DNA of 64,000 bases, from assembly GCF_016586355.1 (NCBI RefSeq), contig NZ_BLYI01000047.1, positions 62,001 to 126,000 of the forward strand, read 5' to 3'. Positions 1 to 9,242 of this stretch are shown one piece after another. The number at the start of each line of letters is the position of its first letter. The first letter of the stretch is position 1. The stretch is from Anaerostipes butyraticus (lineage in GTDB: Bacteria; Bacillota; Clostridia; Lachnospirales; Lachnospiraceae). The notes under the pieces were generated by a model. The model was not told where the DNA came from, ran no database searches, and saw only the letters and a list, made by a program, of their open reading frames with translations. The translations under genes and the position numbers were made by a program.

Positions 1-392
1 TAAAGATAGACAATGCCTGCTACTTCCACATCCCGTCTCAGCATGTCAAGATAATACTGTTCAGTGCTGGGATTGCGCAGCGTTGGGGCAACAAATGTCA
101 GATAACCATAGTCGTGGGCACGTTCTGTGATCGAATGGATCAGGATTGTGTAATAGTGATTGGAAAGGAACGGACACATAATGACAATAACTTCGGATAA
201 AGAATGCTCTGGTGTGGAGGCTGTCTTTTTTTTATGGTAGCCGAGTTCTTCTGCAGCCATAAAAACCCTTTGGCGGGTTTCTTCTGAAAAAGACACATTG
301 GGTTTCTGATTCAGAATCATGGAAACAGCAGACTGGGAAACGTTTGCGTATTCAGCGATATCTTTTGTTGTAACTTTCTTTTTTTTACCCAT
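1..392 (-). CDS. LacI/GalR-family transcriptional regulator (N-terminal part, runs off the window)
   Basis: The reverse strand encodes about 130 residues that begin with a LacI-type helix-turn-helix (TTKDIAEYANVSQSAVSMIL), then a hinge helix region (RQRVFMAAEELGY), then the start of a periplasmic-binding-protein-like sensor domain (VIVIMCPFLSNHYYTILIHS). The rest lies before base 1. Two start codons are adjacent, at 395 and 392. The AGGAGG at roughly 399-404 is 3 bases from the first and 6 from the second, so I chose 392. The family represses sugar genes and binds a sugar or sugar phosphate. It diverges from the transaldolase/transketolase operon and is probably its regulator, although the effector cannot be read from this fragment. 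Confidence 0.9.
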   Translation of the reverse strand, partial: MGKKKKVTTKDIAEYANVSQSAVSMILNQKPNVSFSEETRQRVFMAAEELGYHKKKTASTPEHSLSEVIVIMCPFLSNHYYTILIHSITERAHDYGYLTFVAPTLRNPSTEQYYLDMLRRDVEVAGIVYL

Positions 393-437
393 CATGATCC
401 TCCTAATCAAAATTATTTTAATTAATTAAATGTTGTT

Positions 438-456
438 AATATTTTATGAAAATATT
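438..456. promoter_or_regulatory. AT-rich perfect dyad 1 (possible LacI-family operator)
   Basis: AATATTTT and AAAATATT form a perfect 8-bp inverted repeat with a 3-base centre, 45-60 bases upstream of the LacI-type gene. Function is inferred only from symmetry and position. Confidence 0.4.
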
Positions 457-458
457 AC

Positions 459-480
459 TAATATTATCGAAATAATATTA
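459..480. promoter_or_regulatory. AT-rich perfect dyad 2 with CG in its centre
   Basis: TAATATTAT and ATAATATTA form a perfect 9-bp inverted repeat around CGAA. A CG at or near the dyad axis is usual for LacI-family operators, so this is the best operator candidate in the gap. A 13-bp stretch AATATTAATAAAA that begins inside it (474-486) recurs at 612-624. Confidence 0.45.
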
Positions 481-593
481 ATAAAACTATTCTTATCATA
501 TCATAAGGATGGCGGAAAATACAGAGAAATACAGGGTTTTTTCAAATGAAAATTTTGTGTAAAATTGGATCTGAAAAAATGTAAAAATTCATC

Positions 594-622
594 TTATTAA
601 TAATTTTTTAAAATATTAATAA
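594..622. promoter_or_regulatory. AT-rich dyad 3 upstream of the tal promoter
   Basis: TTATTAATA and TATTAATAA are perfect 9-bp arms separated by 11 bases. The dyad ends about 40 bases before the -35 box of the transaldolase promoter, where a repressor or a looping complex could act. Confidence 0.35.
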
Positions 623-660
623 AATCCTGAAAATGTTGGAAAACAGCTCCTGGCGGACGT

Positions 661-689
661 TTGACAAGGGCGGAGATCCATGTTTTAAT
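661..689 (+). promoter_or_regulatory. Extended -10 promoter of the transaldolase/transketolase operon
   Basis: TTGACA (661-666), a 17-base spacer and TTTAAT (684-689) preceded by TG at 681-682. This gives a consensus -35 and an extended -10, with transcription expected to start near 696, about 40 bases before the first start codon. Confidence 0.75.
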
Positions 690-735
690 GATACCAGAAA
701 CCAAACGAAGCCATACTTTTTAGGAGGAATAGAAC

Positions 736-1392
736 ATGAGATTTTTTGTAGACACAGCAGATGTAGATCAGATTAGAAAAGCAAATGATATGGGAGTAAT
801 CTGTGGAGTAACCACAAACCCATCCTTAATCGCAAAGTCCGGAAGACAGTTTGAAGACGTTATCAAAGAAATTACTTCCATCGTAGACGGCCCGATCAGC
901 GGGGAAGTAAAAGCAACAACGACAGACGCAGAAGGAATGATCAAAGAAGGAAGAGAAATCGCAAAAATCCATAAGAATATGGTAGTTAAGATCCCGACAA
1001 CAATTGAAGGACTGAAAGCTACAAAAGTATTATCTTCCGAAGGAATCAAAACAAACCTTACATTAATCTTCAATCCGAACCAGGCATTACTGGCAGCAAG
1101 AGCCGGTGCGACTTACGTGTCTCCTTTCCTTGGCAGATTAGATGATATTTCCCAGAACGGATTAGATCTTATCGCAGACATCAAAGAAATCTTTGATATG
1201 GCAGGAGATATCGATACACAGATCATCTGTGCAAGTGTCCGCAATCCAATTCATGTTATGGAATGTGCAAAAATGGGTGCAGATATTGCGACAGTACCGT
1301 ATAATGTATTTGAGCAGATGATGAAACATCCTCTGACAGACCAGGGAATTGAAAAATTCCAGGCAGATTATAAGGCAGTATTTGGAGAATAG
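736..1392 (+). CDS. fsa: Transaldolase / fructose-6-phosphate aldolase (TalC/FSA type)
   Basis: This 218-residue protein has the size of the short TalC/MipB class, which contains both small transaldolases and fructose-6-phosphate aldolases. It shows the family's GVTTNPSL strand and the Schiff-base lysine in MVVKIPTT (Lys85). The start has AGGAGG 7-8 bases upstream. It is followed after 18 bases by two transketolase subunits, so in this operon it most likely acts as a transaldolase of the non-oxidative pentose phosphate pathway, moving dihydroxyacetone units between sugar phosphates in the cytosol. Sequence alone does not separate the two activities safely. Very A-rich codon choice suggests high expression. 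Confidence 0.93.
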   Translation: MRFFVDTADVDQIRKANDMGVICGVTTNPSLIAKSGRQFEDVIKEITSIVDGPISGEVKATTTDAEGMIKEGREIAKIHKNMVVKIPTTIEGLKATKVLSSEGIKTNLTLIFNPNQALLAARAGATYVSPFLGRLDDISQNGLDLIADIKEIFDMAGDIDTQIICASVRNPIHVMECAKMGADIATVPYNVFEQMMKHPLTDQGIEKFQADYKAVFGE

Positions 1393-1410
1393 GAAAGGGT
1401 GGTAAATATC

Positions 1411-2232
1411 ATGACAACCGCAGAATTAAAAAAGACGGCCAATGAAATCCGCAAAGACATTATCAAAGCAACACATGCTGCAAAATCAGGACATCCGGGC
1501 GGATCACTTTCAGCAGCAGATATGTTCACTTATTTATATTTCGTTGAGATGAACATTGATCCGAAAAATCCAAAGGATGAAAACAGAGACCGCTTTGTTT
1601 TATCCAAAGGACATGTAGCTCCAGGATATTATTCAGCACTTGCGGAAAGGGGATATTTCCCGAAAGAAGATCTTCTTACTTTAAGGCATATTGATTCTTA
1701 TCTTCAGGGGCATCCGGACATGAAGAAGATTCCGGGTGTTGATATGTCTAGCGGTTCTTTGGGACAGGGAATTTCAGCAGCTGTTGGTATGGCTCTGGCA
1801 GCAAAATTAAAGAACAAAGATTATCGTACTTACACACTTCTTGGAGATGGTGAGATCCAGGAGGGACAGGTATGGGAAGCTGCAATGTTCGCAGGGGCCA
1901 GAAAGCTGGATAACCTTGTTGTGATCGTGGACAATAACGGACTTCAGATCGATGGAAACATTGAGGACGTATGCTCACCATATCCGATTGGTGAAAAATT
2001 TGCCGCATTTAATTTCAATGTCGTTGAGATTAACGGACACGATTTCGATCAGATCGCAGATGCCTTGAAACAGGCAAGAGAATGCAAAGGAAAACCAACG
2101 GCGATCATTATGAAGACAATCAAAGGAAAAGGTGTATCCTTCATGGAAAACCAGGCTTCATGGCATGGTACCGCACCAAATGATGAACAATGTGAACAGG
2201 CACTGAAAGATTTAGAAAAGGTGGGCGAGTAA
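1411..2232 (+). CDS. Transketolase, N-terminal (thiamine-diphosphate binding) subunit
   Basis: The first half of a split transketolase: 273 residues containing the PP domain, with GHPGGSLSAAD near residues 27-37 and the thiamine-diphosphate/Mg motif GDGEIQEGQ...DNNGLQIDG. Many Clostridia encode transketolase as two adjacent genes, and this is the ThDP-pyrophosphate half. An in-frame GTG lies at 1399, but GGAAAGGGTGG is better placed for the ATG at 1411, which I chose. The next gene starts one base after this stop, consistent with equal production of the two subunits. Together they transfer two-carbon units between ketose and aldose phosphates. Confidence 0.93.
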   Translation: MTTAELKKTANEIRKDIIKATHAAKSGHPGGSLSAADMFTYLYFVEMNIDPKNPKDENRDRFVLSKGHVAPGYYSALAERGYFPKEDLLTLRHIDSYLQGHPDMKKIPGVDMSSGSLGQGISAAVGMALAAKLKNKDYRTYTLLGDGEIQEGQVWEAAMFAGARKLDNLVVIVDNNGLQIDGNIEDVCSPYPIGEKFAAFNFNVVEINGHDFDQIADALKQARECKGKPTAIIMKTIKGKGVSFMENQASWHGTAPNDEQCEQALKDLEKVGE

Positions 2233-2233
2233 G

Positions 2234-3175
2234 ATGGCAGATGTAAAGAAGATTGCGACAAGAGAAAGCTATGGAAATGCTTTAGTGGAATTAGGAAAAG
2301 AAAATCCTGATATTGTAGTTTTGGATGCCGACTTGGCCGCTGCAACAAAGACAGGCGTGTTCAAGAAGGAATTTCCGGAAAGACATATTGACTGCGGAAT
2401 CGCAGAGTGCAATATGGTTGGAATTGGAGCAGGACTTGCGGCAGCAGGAATGATTCCTTTTGTCAGCAGTTTTGCAATGTTTGCTGCAGGACGTGCTTTT
2501 GAGCAGGTAAGAAACTCTGTTGGATATCCACATTTAAATGTGAAAATCGGAGCAACACATGGTGGAATTTCCGTAGGAGAAGACGGAGCAACACATCAGT
2601 GCTGTGAGGACATTGCGTTAATGCGTACAATTCCGGGAATGACGGTCATTGTTCCTTCCGATGACGTAGAAGCAAGAGCAGCAGTAAAAGCAGCAGCGGA
2701 AATGGACGGACCGGTTTATATGAGATTCGGACGTCTGGCTGTTCCAGTGATCAACGACACAGCAGATTACAAGTTCGAAATCGGAAAAGGTACTGTATTA
2801 AAAGAAGGTACTGATGTGGCAATTATTGCCAACGGACTTTGCGTTGCGGAAGCACTGGAAGCAGCAAAGAAACTGGAAGCGGACGGAATCAATGCAAAAG
2901 TCATCAATATGGCAACGGTAAAACCGCTGGATGAGGAACTGGTTCTTGCGGCAGCAAAAGAAACAGGAAAAGTTGTTACAGTGGAAGAACATTCTGTGAT
3001 CGGAGGACTTGGAAGCGCTGTATGTGATGTGCTGTCTGAGAAACTTCCGACTCCGGTATTAAAGATCGGTATTAATGATGTATTTGGACATTCAGGACCG
3101 GCAGTGGAACTGATCAAGGAATTCGGCCTGGATGGAGACAGCATCGCAAAGAAAGTAAAAGATTTTGTAAAATAG
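2234..3175 (+). CDS. Transketolase, C-terminal (pyrimidine binding) subunit
   Basis: The second half of the split transketolase, 313 residues. It carries the pyrimidine-binding domain with the catalytic glutamate in CGIAECNMVGIGAGLA, the GATHGGISVGEDGATHQ loop, and a C-terminal transketolase domain (VTVEEHSVIGGLGSAV, FGHSGPAVEL). The start lies one base after the N-terminal subunit gene, with a GGTGGG ribosome site inside that gene's end. It is followed by a strong terminator, so the operon is tal-tktN-tktC. Confidence 0.94.
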   Translation: MADVKKIATRESYGNALVELGKENPDIVVLDADLAAATKTGVFKKEFPERHIDCGIAECNMVGIGAGLAAAGMIPFVSSFAMFAAGRAFEQVRNSVGYPHLNVKIGATHGGISVGEDGATHQCCEDIALMRTIPGMTVIVPSDDVEARAAVKAAAEMDGPVYMRFGRLAVPVINDTADYKFEIGKGTVLKEGTDVAIIANGLCVAEALEAAKKLEADGINAKVINMATVKPLDEELVLAAAKETGKVVTVEEHSVIGGLGSAVCDVLSEKLPTPVLKIGINDVFGHSGPAVELIKEFGLDGDSIAKKVKDFVK

Positions 3176-3208
3176 GTCAAAACATCTCAGTTGTATTTTA
3201 TTATGGAT

Positions 3209-3244
3209 GGGGCATATCTGTGAGAGCGGATATGCCCCGTTTTC
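3209..3244 (+). terminator. Intrinsic terminator of the transketolase operon
   Basis: GGGGCATATC (3209-3218) pairs perfectly with GATATGCCCC (3229-3238) around a 10-base loop, followed by GTTTTC. Confidence 0.85.
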
Positions 3245-3301
3245 TGTTGTGGACGGCTTTGAAAAAATCGGGTATAGTAAAAGAAAAAGGAGGATGCCGG
3301 A

Positions 3302-4189
3302 ATGAAAGTATTAAACTACGGATCATTAAACTATGACTATGTATATGAAGTGGATCATATCAACAAACCGGGAGAAACTCAGAGCTGTCAGGCAAGGAAT
3401 GTGTTCTGCGGCGGCAAAGGACTGAATCAGTCGGTTGCGCTGGCGCGCGCCGGGGTTTTGGTATATCAGGGCGGATTGATCGGGGAGGACGGACAGTTGT
3501 TTTTAGATATCTGCCGGGAAAACGGAATTGACACATCTTATCTTGGAAGAACGGAGGGACCCTGTGGACATGCAGTCATTCAGCTGGATAAAAATGGGGA
3601 AAACAGCATTATGATTTATGGAGGAGCGAATCAGAAACAGACACCGGAGCATATCGCTCAGGTGCTGGAGAATTTCGGAGAGGGTGATATTTTATTGCTG
3701 CAGAATGAAGTGAATGGCTTGAAAGATCTGATCGATCAGGCGTGGAAACGACAGATGAAGATTATCCTGAATCCTTCTCCATGGAATGACGTATTGAAAG
3801 AGTGCGATCTGAAGAAAGTAAGTATTTTCCTGATCAACGAAGTAGAGGGGGAACAGATAACAGGGAAACAGAAACCGGAAGAGATATTAGAGGAAATGGA
3901 ACGATTTTATCCGGATGCTCAGACGGTCCTGACTCTTGGAAGCCAGGGAGCCATATGGCAGGGAGAAGGACGGCAGATCAGGCAGGAGGCTTATCCGGTG
4001 AAGACGGTAGATACTACGGCGGCAGGAGATACCTTTACCGGATATTTTATTGCAGGACTTACTGAAAATATACCAATGGAAGAGAATCTGAACCGGGCAG
4101 CCAGGGCATCTGCCATTGCGGTTTCCAGAATGGGAGCAGCGCCCTCTATTCCGCTGCGAAGGGAAGTGGAAAGCTGGACAAACTTTTAA
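3302..4189 (+). CDS. Ribokinase-like PfkB-family sugar kinase
   Basis: A 295-residue PfkB/ribokinase-fold kinase. It shows the N-terminal substrate region with the glycine pair (FCGGKGLNQSVALARAG), the PfkB signature region near the C-terminus, and the catalytic loop DTTAAGDTFTGYF with the catalytic Asp in AGD. It is close to ribokinases in length and motif spelling and would phosphorylate ribose or another small sugar or nucleoside using ATP. It sits just behind a terminated pentose-phosphate operon and appears to have its own weak promoter (TATAGT near 3273). Substrate is inferred from family only; no ribose transporter is nearby. Confidence 0.82.
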   Translation: MKVLNYGSLNYDYVYEVDHINKPGETQSCQARNVFCGGKGLNQSVALARAGVLVYQGGLIGEDGQLFLDICRENGIDTSYLGRTEGPCGHAVIQLDKNGENSIMIYGGANQKQTPEHIAQVLENFGEGDILLLQNEVNGLKDLIDQAWKRQMKIILNPSPWNDVLKECDLKKVSIFLINEVEGEQITGKQKPEEILEEMERFYPDAQTVLTLGSQGAIWQGEGRQIRQEAYPVKTVDTTAAGDTFTGYFIAGLTENIPMEENLNRAARASAIAVSRMGAAPSIPLRREVESWTNF

Positions 4190-4237
4190 AGAAAACATAT
4201 AATATCATTTTGCAGAACAGAAAAGGAGGATGGAAAA

Positions 4238-4987
4238 ATGTGGACCAGGAGTGAATTAAAGCAGAGAGGAAAAAGCGCTTTTCTCAGGAATTATGGAATT
4301 ACGGTTCTTGTTACATTGATTTTGGGATTTCTGACAGGAGAATTATCAGGAAACAGTATAAGCAATGGCGCCAGAGATGTTATAACGGAGAATGATGGAG
4401 ATATCATGGCTCTGGCAAGTTATGTGTGGCTTTTGATTTTTGGGATCGGCCTTATCATAGCTCTGATCGGTATTCTGGTAAAGATTTTTATTGGAAATCT
4501 GATTGAGATCGGAGCCATGCGGTTTTATGAGGAAAACAGCAGCCGCAAAACATCACTGGGAGTGATTCTTTCCGGATTCCGTCAGGGTTCTTATGGAAAG
4601 AATGTGCTGACATTGTTTTTAAGGGATCTTTACCGGGTGCTGTGGACATTTCTGCTGATTATACCGGGAATTGTGAAAAGCTATGAATATTCCATGATTT
4701 CCTATATTCTGGCGGAGAATCCGGAAATTTCCCGCCGGAGGGCTTTTGAGATCAGCCGGGAGATGATGCGTGGTGAAAAATGGAGTGCATTCGTGCTGGA
4801 TCTGTCATTTATCGGATGGAATTTTCTGAGCGTGATTACGTTTGGAATTGTGGGACTGCTGTATTCCAGACCATATTTAAAATCAACCTGGGTGGAACTT
4901 TACAAAGTAAACCGGGAAAAAGTACTGGGAAATGGAAGCGCATCCATAGAGGAACTGCCAGGAGTCGATGTGGATGTTGTAGAATAA
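4238..4987 (+). CDS. DUF975-family membrane protein
   Basis: A 249-residue integral membrane protein with the DUF975 opening (WTRSELKQRGKSAF) and about five or six hydrophobic stretches. The conserved motif YEYSMISYILAENPEISRRRAFEISREMMRGEKW lies near residues 150-180, shown here only to identify the family's amphipathic loop. The family is common in Firmicutes and has no established function. The start has AAAGGAGG 8 bases upstream. It is flanked by a kinase and by a terminator, so it is probably expressed alone or with the upstream kinase. Confidence 0.85.
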   Translation: MWTRSELKQRGKSAFLRNYGITVLVTLILGFLTGELSGNSISNGARDVITENDGDIMALASYVWLLIFGIGLIIALIGILVKIFIGNLIEIGAMRFYEENSSRKTSLGVILSGFRQGSYGKNVLTLFLRDLYRVLWTFLLIIPGIVKSYEYSMISYILAENPEISRRRAFEISREMMRGEKWSAFVLDLSFIGWNFLSVITFGIVGLLYSRPYLKSTWVELYKVNREKVLGNGSASIEELPGVDVDVVE

Positions 4988-4996
4988 GAAAGAAAC

Positions 4997-5034
4997 AGAG
5001 GATTCTGCGAAGCGCGGAATCCTCTTTCTTTATT
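4997..5034 (+). terminator. Intrinsic terminator after the DUF975 gene
   Basis: AGAGGATTC pairs with GAATCCTCT; TGCG and CGCG extend the stem to about 13 pairs around a 3-base AAG loop, followed by TTCTTTATTT. Confidence 0.85.
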
Positions 5035-5062
5035 TGATAACCGGACAAAGGCATGATATAAT
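5034..5062 (+). promoter_or_regulatory. Extended -10 promoter for glmM and the housekeeping run
   Basis: TTGATA (5034-5039), a 17-base spacer and TATAAT (5057-5062) preceded by TG at 5054-5055. It overlaps the T-tract of the preceding terminator. The leader before glmM is about 95 bases. Confidence 0.8.
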
Positions 5063-5163
5063 GAACGTCAAGGCATATGCCGGTCTCTGGACGGGCAGAA
5101 TTTGCCATGGACAAATGAGAGAAAACAAGATACAGAATCGCAGTTATATTTAAGGAGTGTAAA

Positions 5164-6513
5164 ATGGGAAAATATTTTGGAACAGACGGTTTTCGAGGAG
5201 AAGCAAATATAAATCTGACAGTAGAACACGCATACAAAGTAGGACGATATCTTGGATGGTATTTTAACCAGAAGACATCCAGGGCGAAGATCGTCATTGG
5301 CAAAGATACAAGAAGAAGCAGCTATATGTTTGAGAATGCTTTGGTTGCCGGGCTGACAGCTTCCGGGGCAGATGCTTATATGCTGTATGTAACAACAACA
5401 CCGAGTGTGGCTTATGTAGTCCGTACGGAGCAGTTTGACTGCGGAATTATGATTTCTGCCAGCCATAATCCATATTATGACAATGGTATTAAGCTGATCA
5501 ATGCCAGGGGTCATAAGATGGAAGCTGAGGTGGAAGCGAAAGTAGAAGCTTATATTGACGGTGAAACGGAAGAAATCCCATTTGCCACGAAAAAAGAAAT
5601 CGGACGGGCAAGAGATTATACAGCAGGAAGAAACCATTACATCGGATATCTGATTTCTTCTGCAACTCGTTCTTTCAAAGGAATGAAAGTCGGACTGGAC
5701 TGTGCCAATGGAAGTTCTTTTGCCATTGCGGAAAATGTATTTAACGCTCTTGGAGCGGAGACTCATGTAATTAACAATGAGCCGGACGGAACGAATATTA
5801 ACACCAACTGCGGTTCTACGCATATTGAGATTTTAAGAGGATATGTAAAAGAGAATCATCTGGATGTGGGATTTGCCTATGACGGTGACGCAGACCGGTG
5901 CATCGCAGTCGATGAAAACGGGCAGGTTGTAGATGGAGATCTGATCCTCTATGTATGCGGACAGTATCTGAAAAAACATGGGGAGTTAAATAATAATACG
6001 ATCGTTACGACAGTCATGTCAAATCTCGGATTGTATAAAGCGCTGGATGCGGCAGGAATTTCCTATGAAAAGACGGCGGTAGGAGATAAATATGTAAACG
6101 AAAACATGGTAAAGAATGGGCATGCTCTGGGCGGTGAGCAGTCCGGACATATTATTTTCAGCAAATATGCCACAACAGGAGATGGAATCCTGACATCTTT
6201 GAAGATCATGGAAGCGATCATTGAACAGAAGCAGACACTGGGACATCTGGTAGAAGCAGTAAAAATTTATCCTCAGATTCTGGAAAATGTTCGTGTGTAT
6301 GATAAAAAGAAAGCGCAGGAAGATCCTGATGTACAGGCAGCTGTAGCTGAAGTGGAAAAAGAGCTGGGAGATGAAGGAAGAATTCTGGTTCGTGAAAGCG
6401 GAACGGAGCCGCTGGTTCGTGTTATGGTAGAGGCTAAGAGTCATGAAATCTGCCGTGATAAAGTGGATAAAGTGGTGAAGGTTCTGAGACAGAAAGGACA
6501 TGTTGTCGAATAA
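5164..6513 (+). CDS. glmM: Phosphoglucosamine mutase
   Basis: GlmM converts glucosamine-6-phosphate to glucosamine-1-phosphate on the way to UDP-GlcNAc for peptidoglycan. The 449 residues match the family length. The phosphoserine loop is MISASHNP with the active Ser at residue 100, the metal loop is DGDADR, the sugar loop is GGEQSGHI, and the C-terminal phosphate-binding loop is RESGTEPLVR. The GGAGTG ribosome site precedes the ATG. It heads a tight run of co-directional genes with priA starting 3 bases after its stop. Confidence 0.97.
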   Translation: MGKYFGTDGFRGEANINLTVEHAYKVGRYLGWYFNQKTSRAKIVIGKDTRRSSYMFENALVAGLTASGADAYMLYVTTTPSVAYVVRTEQFDCGIMISASHNPYYDNGIKLINARGHKMEAEVEAKVEAYIDGETEEIPFATKKEIGRARDYTAGRNHYIGYLISSATRSFKGMKVGLDCANGSSFAIAENVFNALGAETHVINNEPDGTNINTNCGSTHIEILRGYVKENHLDVGFAYDGDADRCIAVDENGQVVDGDLILYVCGQYLKKHGELNNNTIVTTVMSNLGLYKALDAAGISYEKTAVGDKYVNENMVKNGHALGGEQSGHIIFSKYATTGDGILTSLKIMEAIIEQKQTLGHLVEAVKIYPQILENVRVYDKKKAQEDPDVQAAVAEVEKELGDEGRILVRESGTEPLVRVMVEAKSHEICRDKVDKVVKVLRQKGHVVE

Positions 6514-6516
6514 TTT

Positions 6517-8742
6517 ATGGGGAAATTATATGCGGATATTATAATAGATATTTCTCATGAGGCACTGGATCGGGTATTTAGCTACAAAGTGCCTTTTTCC
6601 TTACGGGAAGAGATTCAGATCGGGCAGCAGGTGGCGGTTCCTTTTGGAAGGGGCAATCACGAGCGGAAGGGATTTGTTGTCGGTTTTTCAGATAAGACAG
6701 ATTATGAGGAAGATAAGGTAAAAGAAATTATCAGAATCGAGCCGGGAGGAGTGACAGCGGAATCCAGGATGCTGAATCTGGCATACTGGATACGGGAGCA
6801 TTATGGGTCTACCATGATCCAGGCGCTCAGGACGGTCCTTCCGGTACAGGAAAAGATGAACCGGAAGTCCAGCCGCTGGATTGAGCTGAAGATCGATCCG
6901 GTGCATGGCCCGGCGCTTCTGGAAGAATATTTCGGAAGACATTATACGGCAAAGGCCAGGCTTCTGGCGGCGCTTCTGGATCAGAACAGGATTTCCTGGG
7001 ATCAGGCCTCTCACCAGCTGAAAATCTCTAAAAGCACGGTAGACGCCATGGTGAGAGAAGATGTAATCCGGGTGGTGACTGAGTATTATTACCGCAATCC
7101 AAATCAGGAAATGATCAGCCGGGAGGCACCGGTTCCTCTGAATCAGGAACAGCAGGATCTGATCGATGAGTTCCGGCAGGATCTGATGAGGGAAGAACAT
7201 AAAGTATATCTGCTCCACGGAGTTACAGGAAGCGGGAAGACAGAGGTTTATCTGGCGGCCATTGAAGAAGTGATAAAAAGAGGAGAACAGGCCATTGTTC
7301 TGATCCCGGAGATTGCCCTGACGTATCAGACAGTTCAGAGATTCACGAAACGGTTTGGAGACCGGGTTTCTATTTTGAATTCCCGTCTGTCCAAAGGAGA
7401 AAAATACGATCAGTGGCTGAGAGCAAAACAGGGAGATGTGGATGTGATCATAGGTCCCAGGTCGGCTTTGTTTGTGCCCTTTCCAAATCTTGGGCTGATC
7501 GTCATTGATGAGGAACATGAGAGCAGTTACAAAAGTGAACAGACGCCGAAATATCACGCCAGAGAAACGGCGATCCAGAAGGCTTCCATGGAGGGCGCTT
7601 CGGTGATCCTGGGATCTGCGACGCCGTCTGTAGAAAGTTATAAAAATGCCCTGGAAGGCCGATACTGTCTGTGGGAGCTGACGAAACGGGCTCAGAACGC
7701 AGTGCTGCCGCGTGTATATATTGAAGATCTGAGGGAAGAATTGAAAGCAGGAAATCGAAGCATTTTCAGCAGAAAGCTCCGGCAGCTGATGGAAGACCGT
7801 CTGGCAAAGGGAGAACAGATGATGCTGTTTTTAAACCGGAGAGGATATGCAGGATTTGTATCCTGCAGAAGCTGCGGTCATGTGATGGAATGCCCTCATT
7901 GTGATGTGTCTATGACCTATCACCGGGAGGGTATGTTAAAGTGTCACTACTGCGGATATGAACTGCCGATGCCAAAGACCTGTCCTGAATGCGGGAGTCC
8001 TTATATCGGAACCTTCGGACTGGGAACCCAGAAAGTGGAATCGGCCATTTATAAGGAGTTTCCTCAGGCCAGAGTGCTGCGAATGGATATGGATACTACG
8101 AGAAAAAAGCACAGTTATGAAGAAATTTTAAAAGCCTTTTCAAAAGGAGAAGCCGATATCCTTGTGGGAACGCAGATGATCGTAAAAGGGCATGATTATG
8201 CCAATGTGACACTGGTAGGCATTTTAGCGGCAGATCTGTCGCTGCATGCCAATGATTACAGAGCCGGTGAGCGTACGTTTCAGCTGCTGACTCAGGCGGC
8301 AGGAAGAGCCGGGCGTGGAGACAAAGGCGGGGAAGTGGTCATTCAGACATATTCTCCGGAACACTACAGTATCGTTGCGGCGGCAAAGCAGGATTACAAG
8401 GAGTTTTATCAGCAGGAAATTGGATATCGTTCTTTAATGAAATATCCTCCGGTATGGCAGATGCTGGTAATCTTTTTTTCCGGCAGACAGGAGGAAGAGG
8501 TCAGAGATCTGTCACAAAAAGCGGCGGATATTCTGAAACGGATGGAATTTCTTGTAATCGGACCGGGTGAGGCGTCACTTGCCAGGATGAAAGATCAGTA
8601 CCGACGTGTCATCTATATCAAAGACGCGGATTATCAGAATCTGATCCGGGCGAAAGATGAAATAGAACGGTGGCTGGAACAGCAGGATGAGAAAAGAAAT
8701 ATATTAGTTAATTTTGATTTTAACCCGATGAACAGTTATTAA
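6517..8742 (+). CDS. priA: Primosomal replication restart helicase PriA
   Basis: A 741-residue superfamily 2 helicase that reloads the replicative helicase at stalled forks. An N-terminal DNA-binding domain (DISHEALDRVFSYKVP) is followed by Walker A GVTGSGKTEVYL near residue 235, the DEEH box VIDEEHESSYK, and a zinc region of paired CxxC motifs (CRSCG, CPHCD, CHYCG, CPECG) near residues 450-495. The later helicase motifs include VGTQMIVKGHDY and QAAGRAGRGDKGG. The start codon is 3 bases past glmM and has no strong SD, which suggests coupling to glmM translation. Confidence 0.97.
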   Translation: MGKLYADIIIDISHEALDRVFSYKVPFSLREEIQIGQQVAVPFGRGNHERKGFVVGFSDKTDYEEDKVKEIIRIEPGGVTAESRMLNLAYWIREHYGSTMIQALRTVLPVQEKMNRKSSRWIELKIDPVHGPALLEEYFGRHYTAKARLLAALLDQNRISWDQASHQLKISKSTVDAMVREDVIRVVTEYYYRNPNQEMISREAPVPLNQEQQDLIDEFRQDLMREEHKVYLLHGVTGSGKTEVYLAAIEEVIKRGEQAIVLIPEIALTYQTVQRFTKRFGDRVSILNSRLSKGEKYDQWLRAKQGDVDVIIGPRSALFVPFPNLGLIVIDEEHESSYKSEQTPKYHARETAIQKASMEGASVILGSATPSVESYKNALEGRYCLWELTKRAQNAVLPRVYIEDLREELKAGNRSIFSRKLRQLMEDRLAKGEQMMLFLNRRGYAGFVSCRSCGHVMECPHCDVSMTYHREGMLKCHYCGYELPMPKTCPECGSPYIGTFGLGTQKVESAIYKEFPQARVLRMDMDTTRKKHSYEEILKAFSKGEADILVGTQMIVKGHDYANVTLVGILAADLSLHANDYRAGERTFQLLTQAAGRAGRGDKGGEVVIQTYSPEHYSIVAAAKQDYKEFYQQEIGYRSLMKYPPVWQMLVIFFSGRQEEEVRDLSQKAADILKRMEFLVIGPGEASLARMKDQYRRVIYIKDADYQNLIRAKDEIERWLEQQDEKRNILVNFDFNPMNSY

Positions 8743-8761
8743 AGGAATAAAGGAGAAAAAA

Positions 8762-9241
8762 ATGGCAATTCGAAAAATACGTGTAATGGGCGATGAAGTC
8801 CTTCGCAAAACTTCAAAAGAAGTAAAGGAAATGACGCCCAGACTGAAAACTCTGGTAGGCGATATGTTTGATACGATGTATGAGGCAATGGGAGTCGGCC
8901 TTGCGGCTCCTCAGGTAGGAATTTTAAAGAGAATCGTTGTGATCGATACTTATGAAGAAGGAGAAAGATTTGTCCTTGTAAATCCGGTGATCACGGAGAG
9001 AGACGGTGAACAGATCGGGGATGAAGGGTGCTTAAGCCTTCCGGGAAAGACTGCCATAGTAAAACGCCCGAATCATGTCATTTGTCAGGCTTATAATGAA
9101 AACATGGAGCCGATTACTGTAGAGGGAGAAGGACTTCTTGCAAGAGCGATCTGTCATGAACTGGATCATCTGGATGGAATTCTTTATCCGGATGTGGCGG
9201 AAGAACCAGTGCGTGATGTGACATATGAAGAAGGTGAGTAA
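8762..9241 (+). CDS. def: Peptide deformylase
   Basis: Def removes the formyl group from the initiator methionine of nascent proteins. All three family motifs are present in this 159-residue protein: GVGLAAPQVG (residues 44-53), EGCLSLP with metal ligand Cys90, and HELDH with His132 and His136 as metal ligands and Glu133 as catalytic base. The ribosome site AAAGGAG is 8 bases upstream. It overlaps the upstream region of fmt, which performs the opposite reaction on Met-tRNA; this pairing is conserved in bacteria. Confidence 0.97.
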   Translation: MAIRKIRVMGDEVLRKTSKEVKEMTPRLKTLVGDMFDTMYEAMGVGLAAPQVGILKRIVVIDTYEEGERFVLVNPVITERDGEQIGDEGCLSLPGKTAIVKRPNHVICQAYNENMEPITVEGEGLLARAICHELDHLDGILYPDVAEEPVRDVTYEEGE

Positions 9242-9242
9242 G

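Noticed and set aside
3259-3278. Promoter for the ribokinase-like gene
   Set aside because: TATAGT is present but no -35 at the right distance; not listed as a feature.
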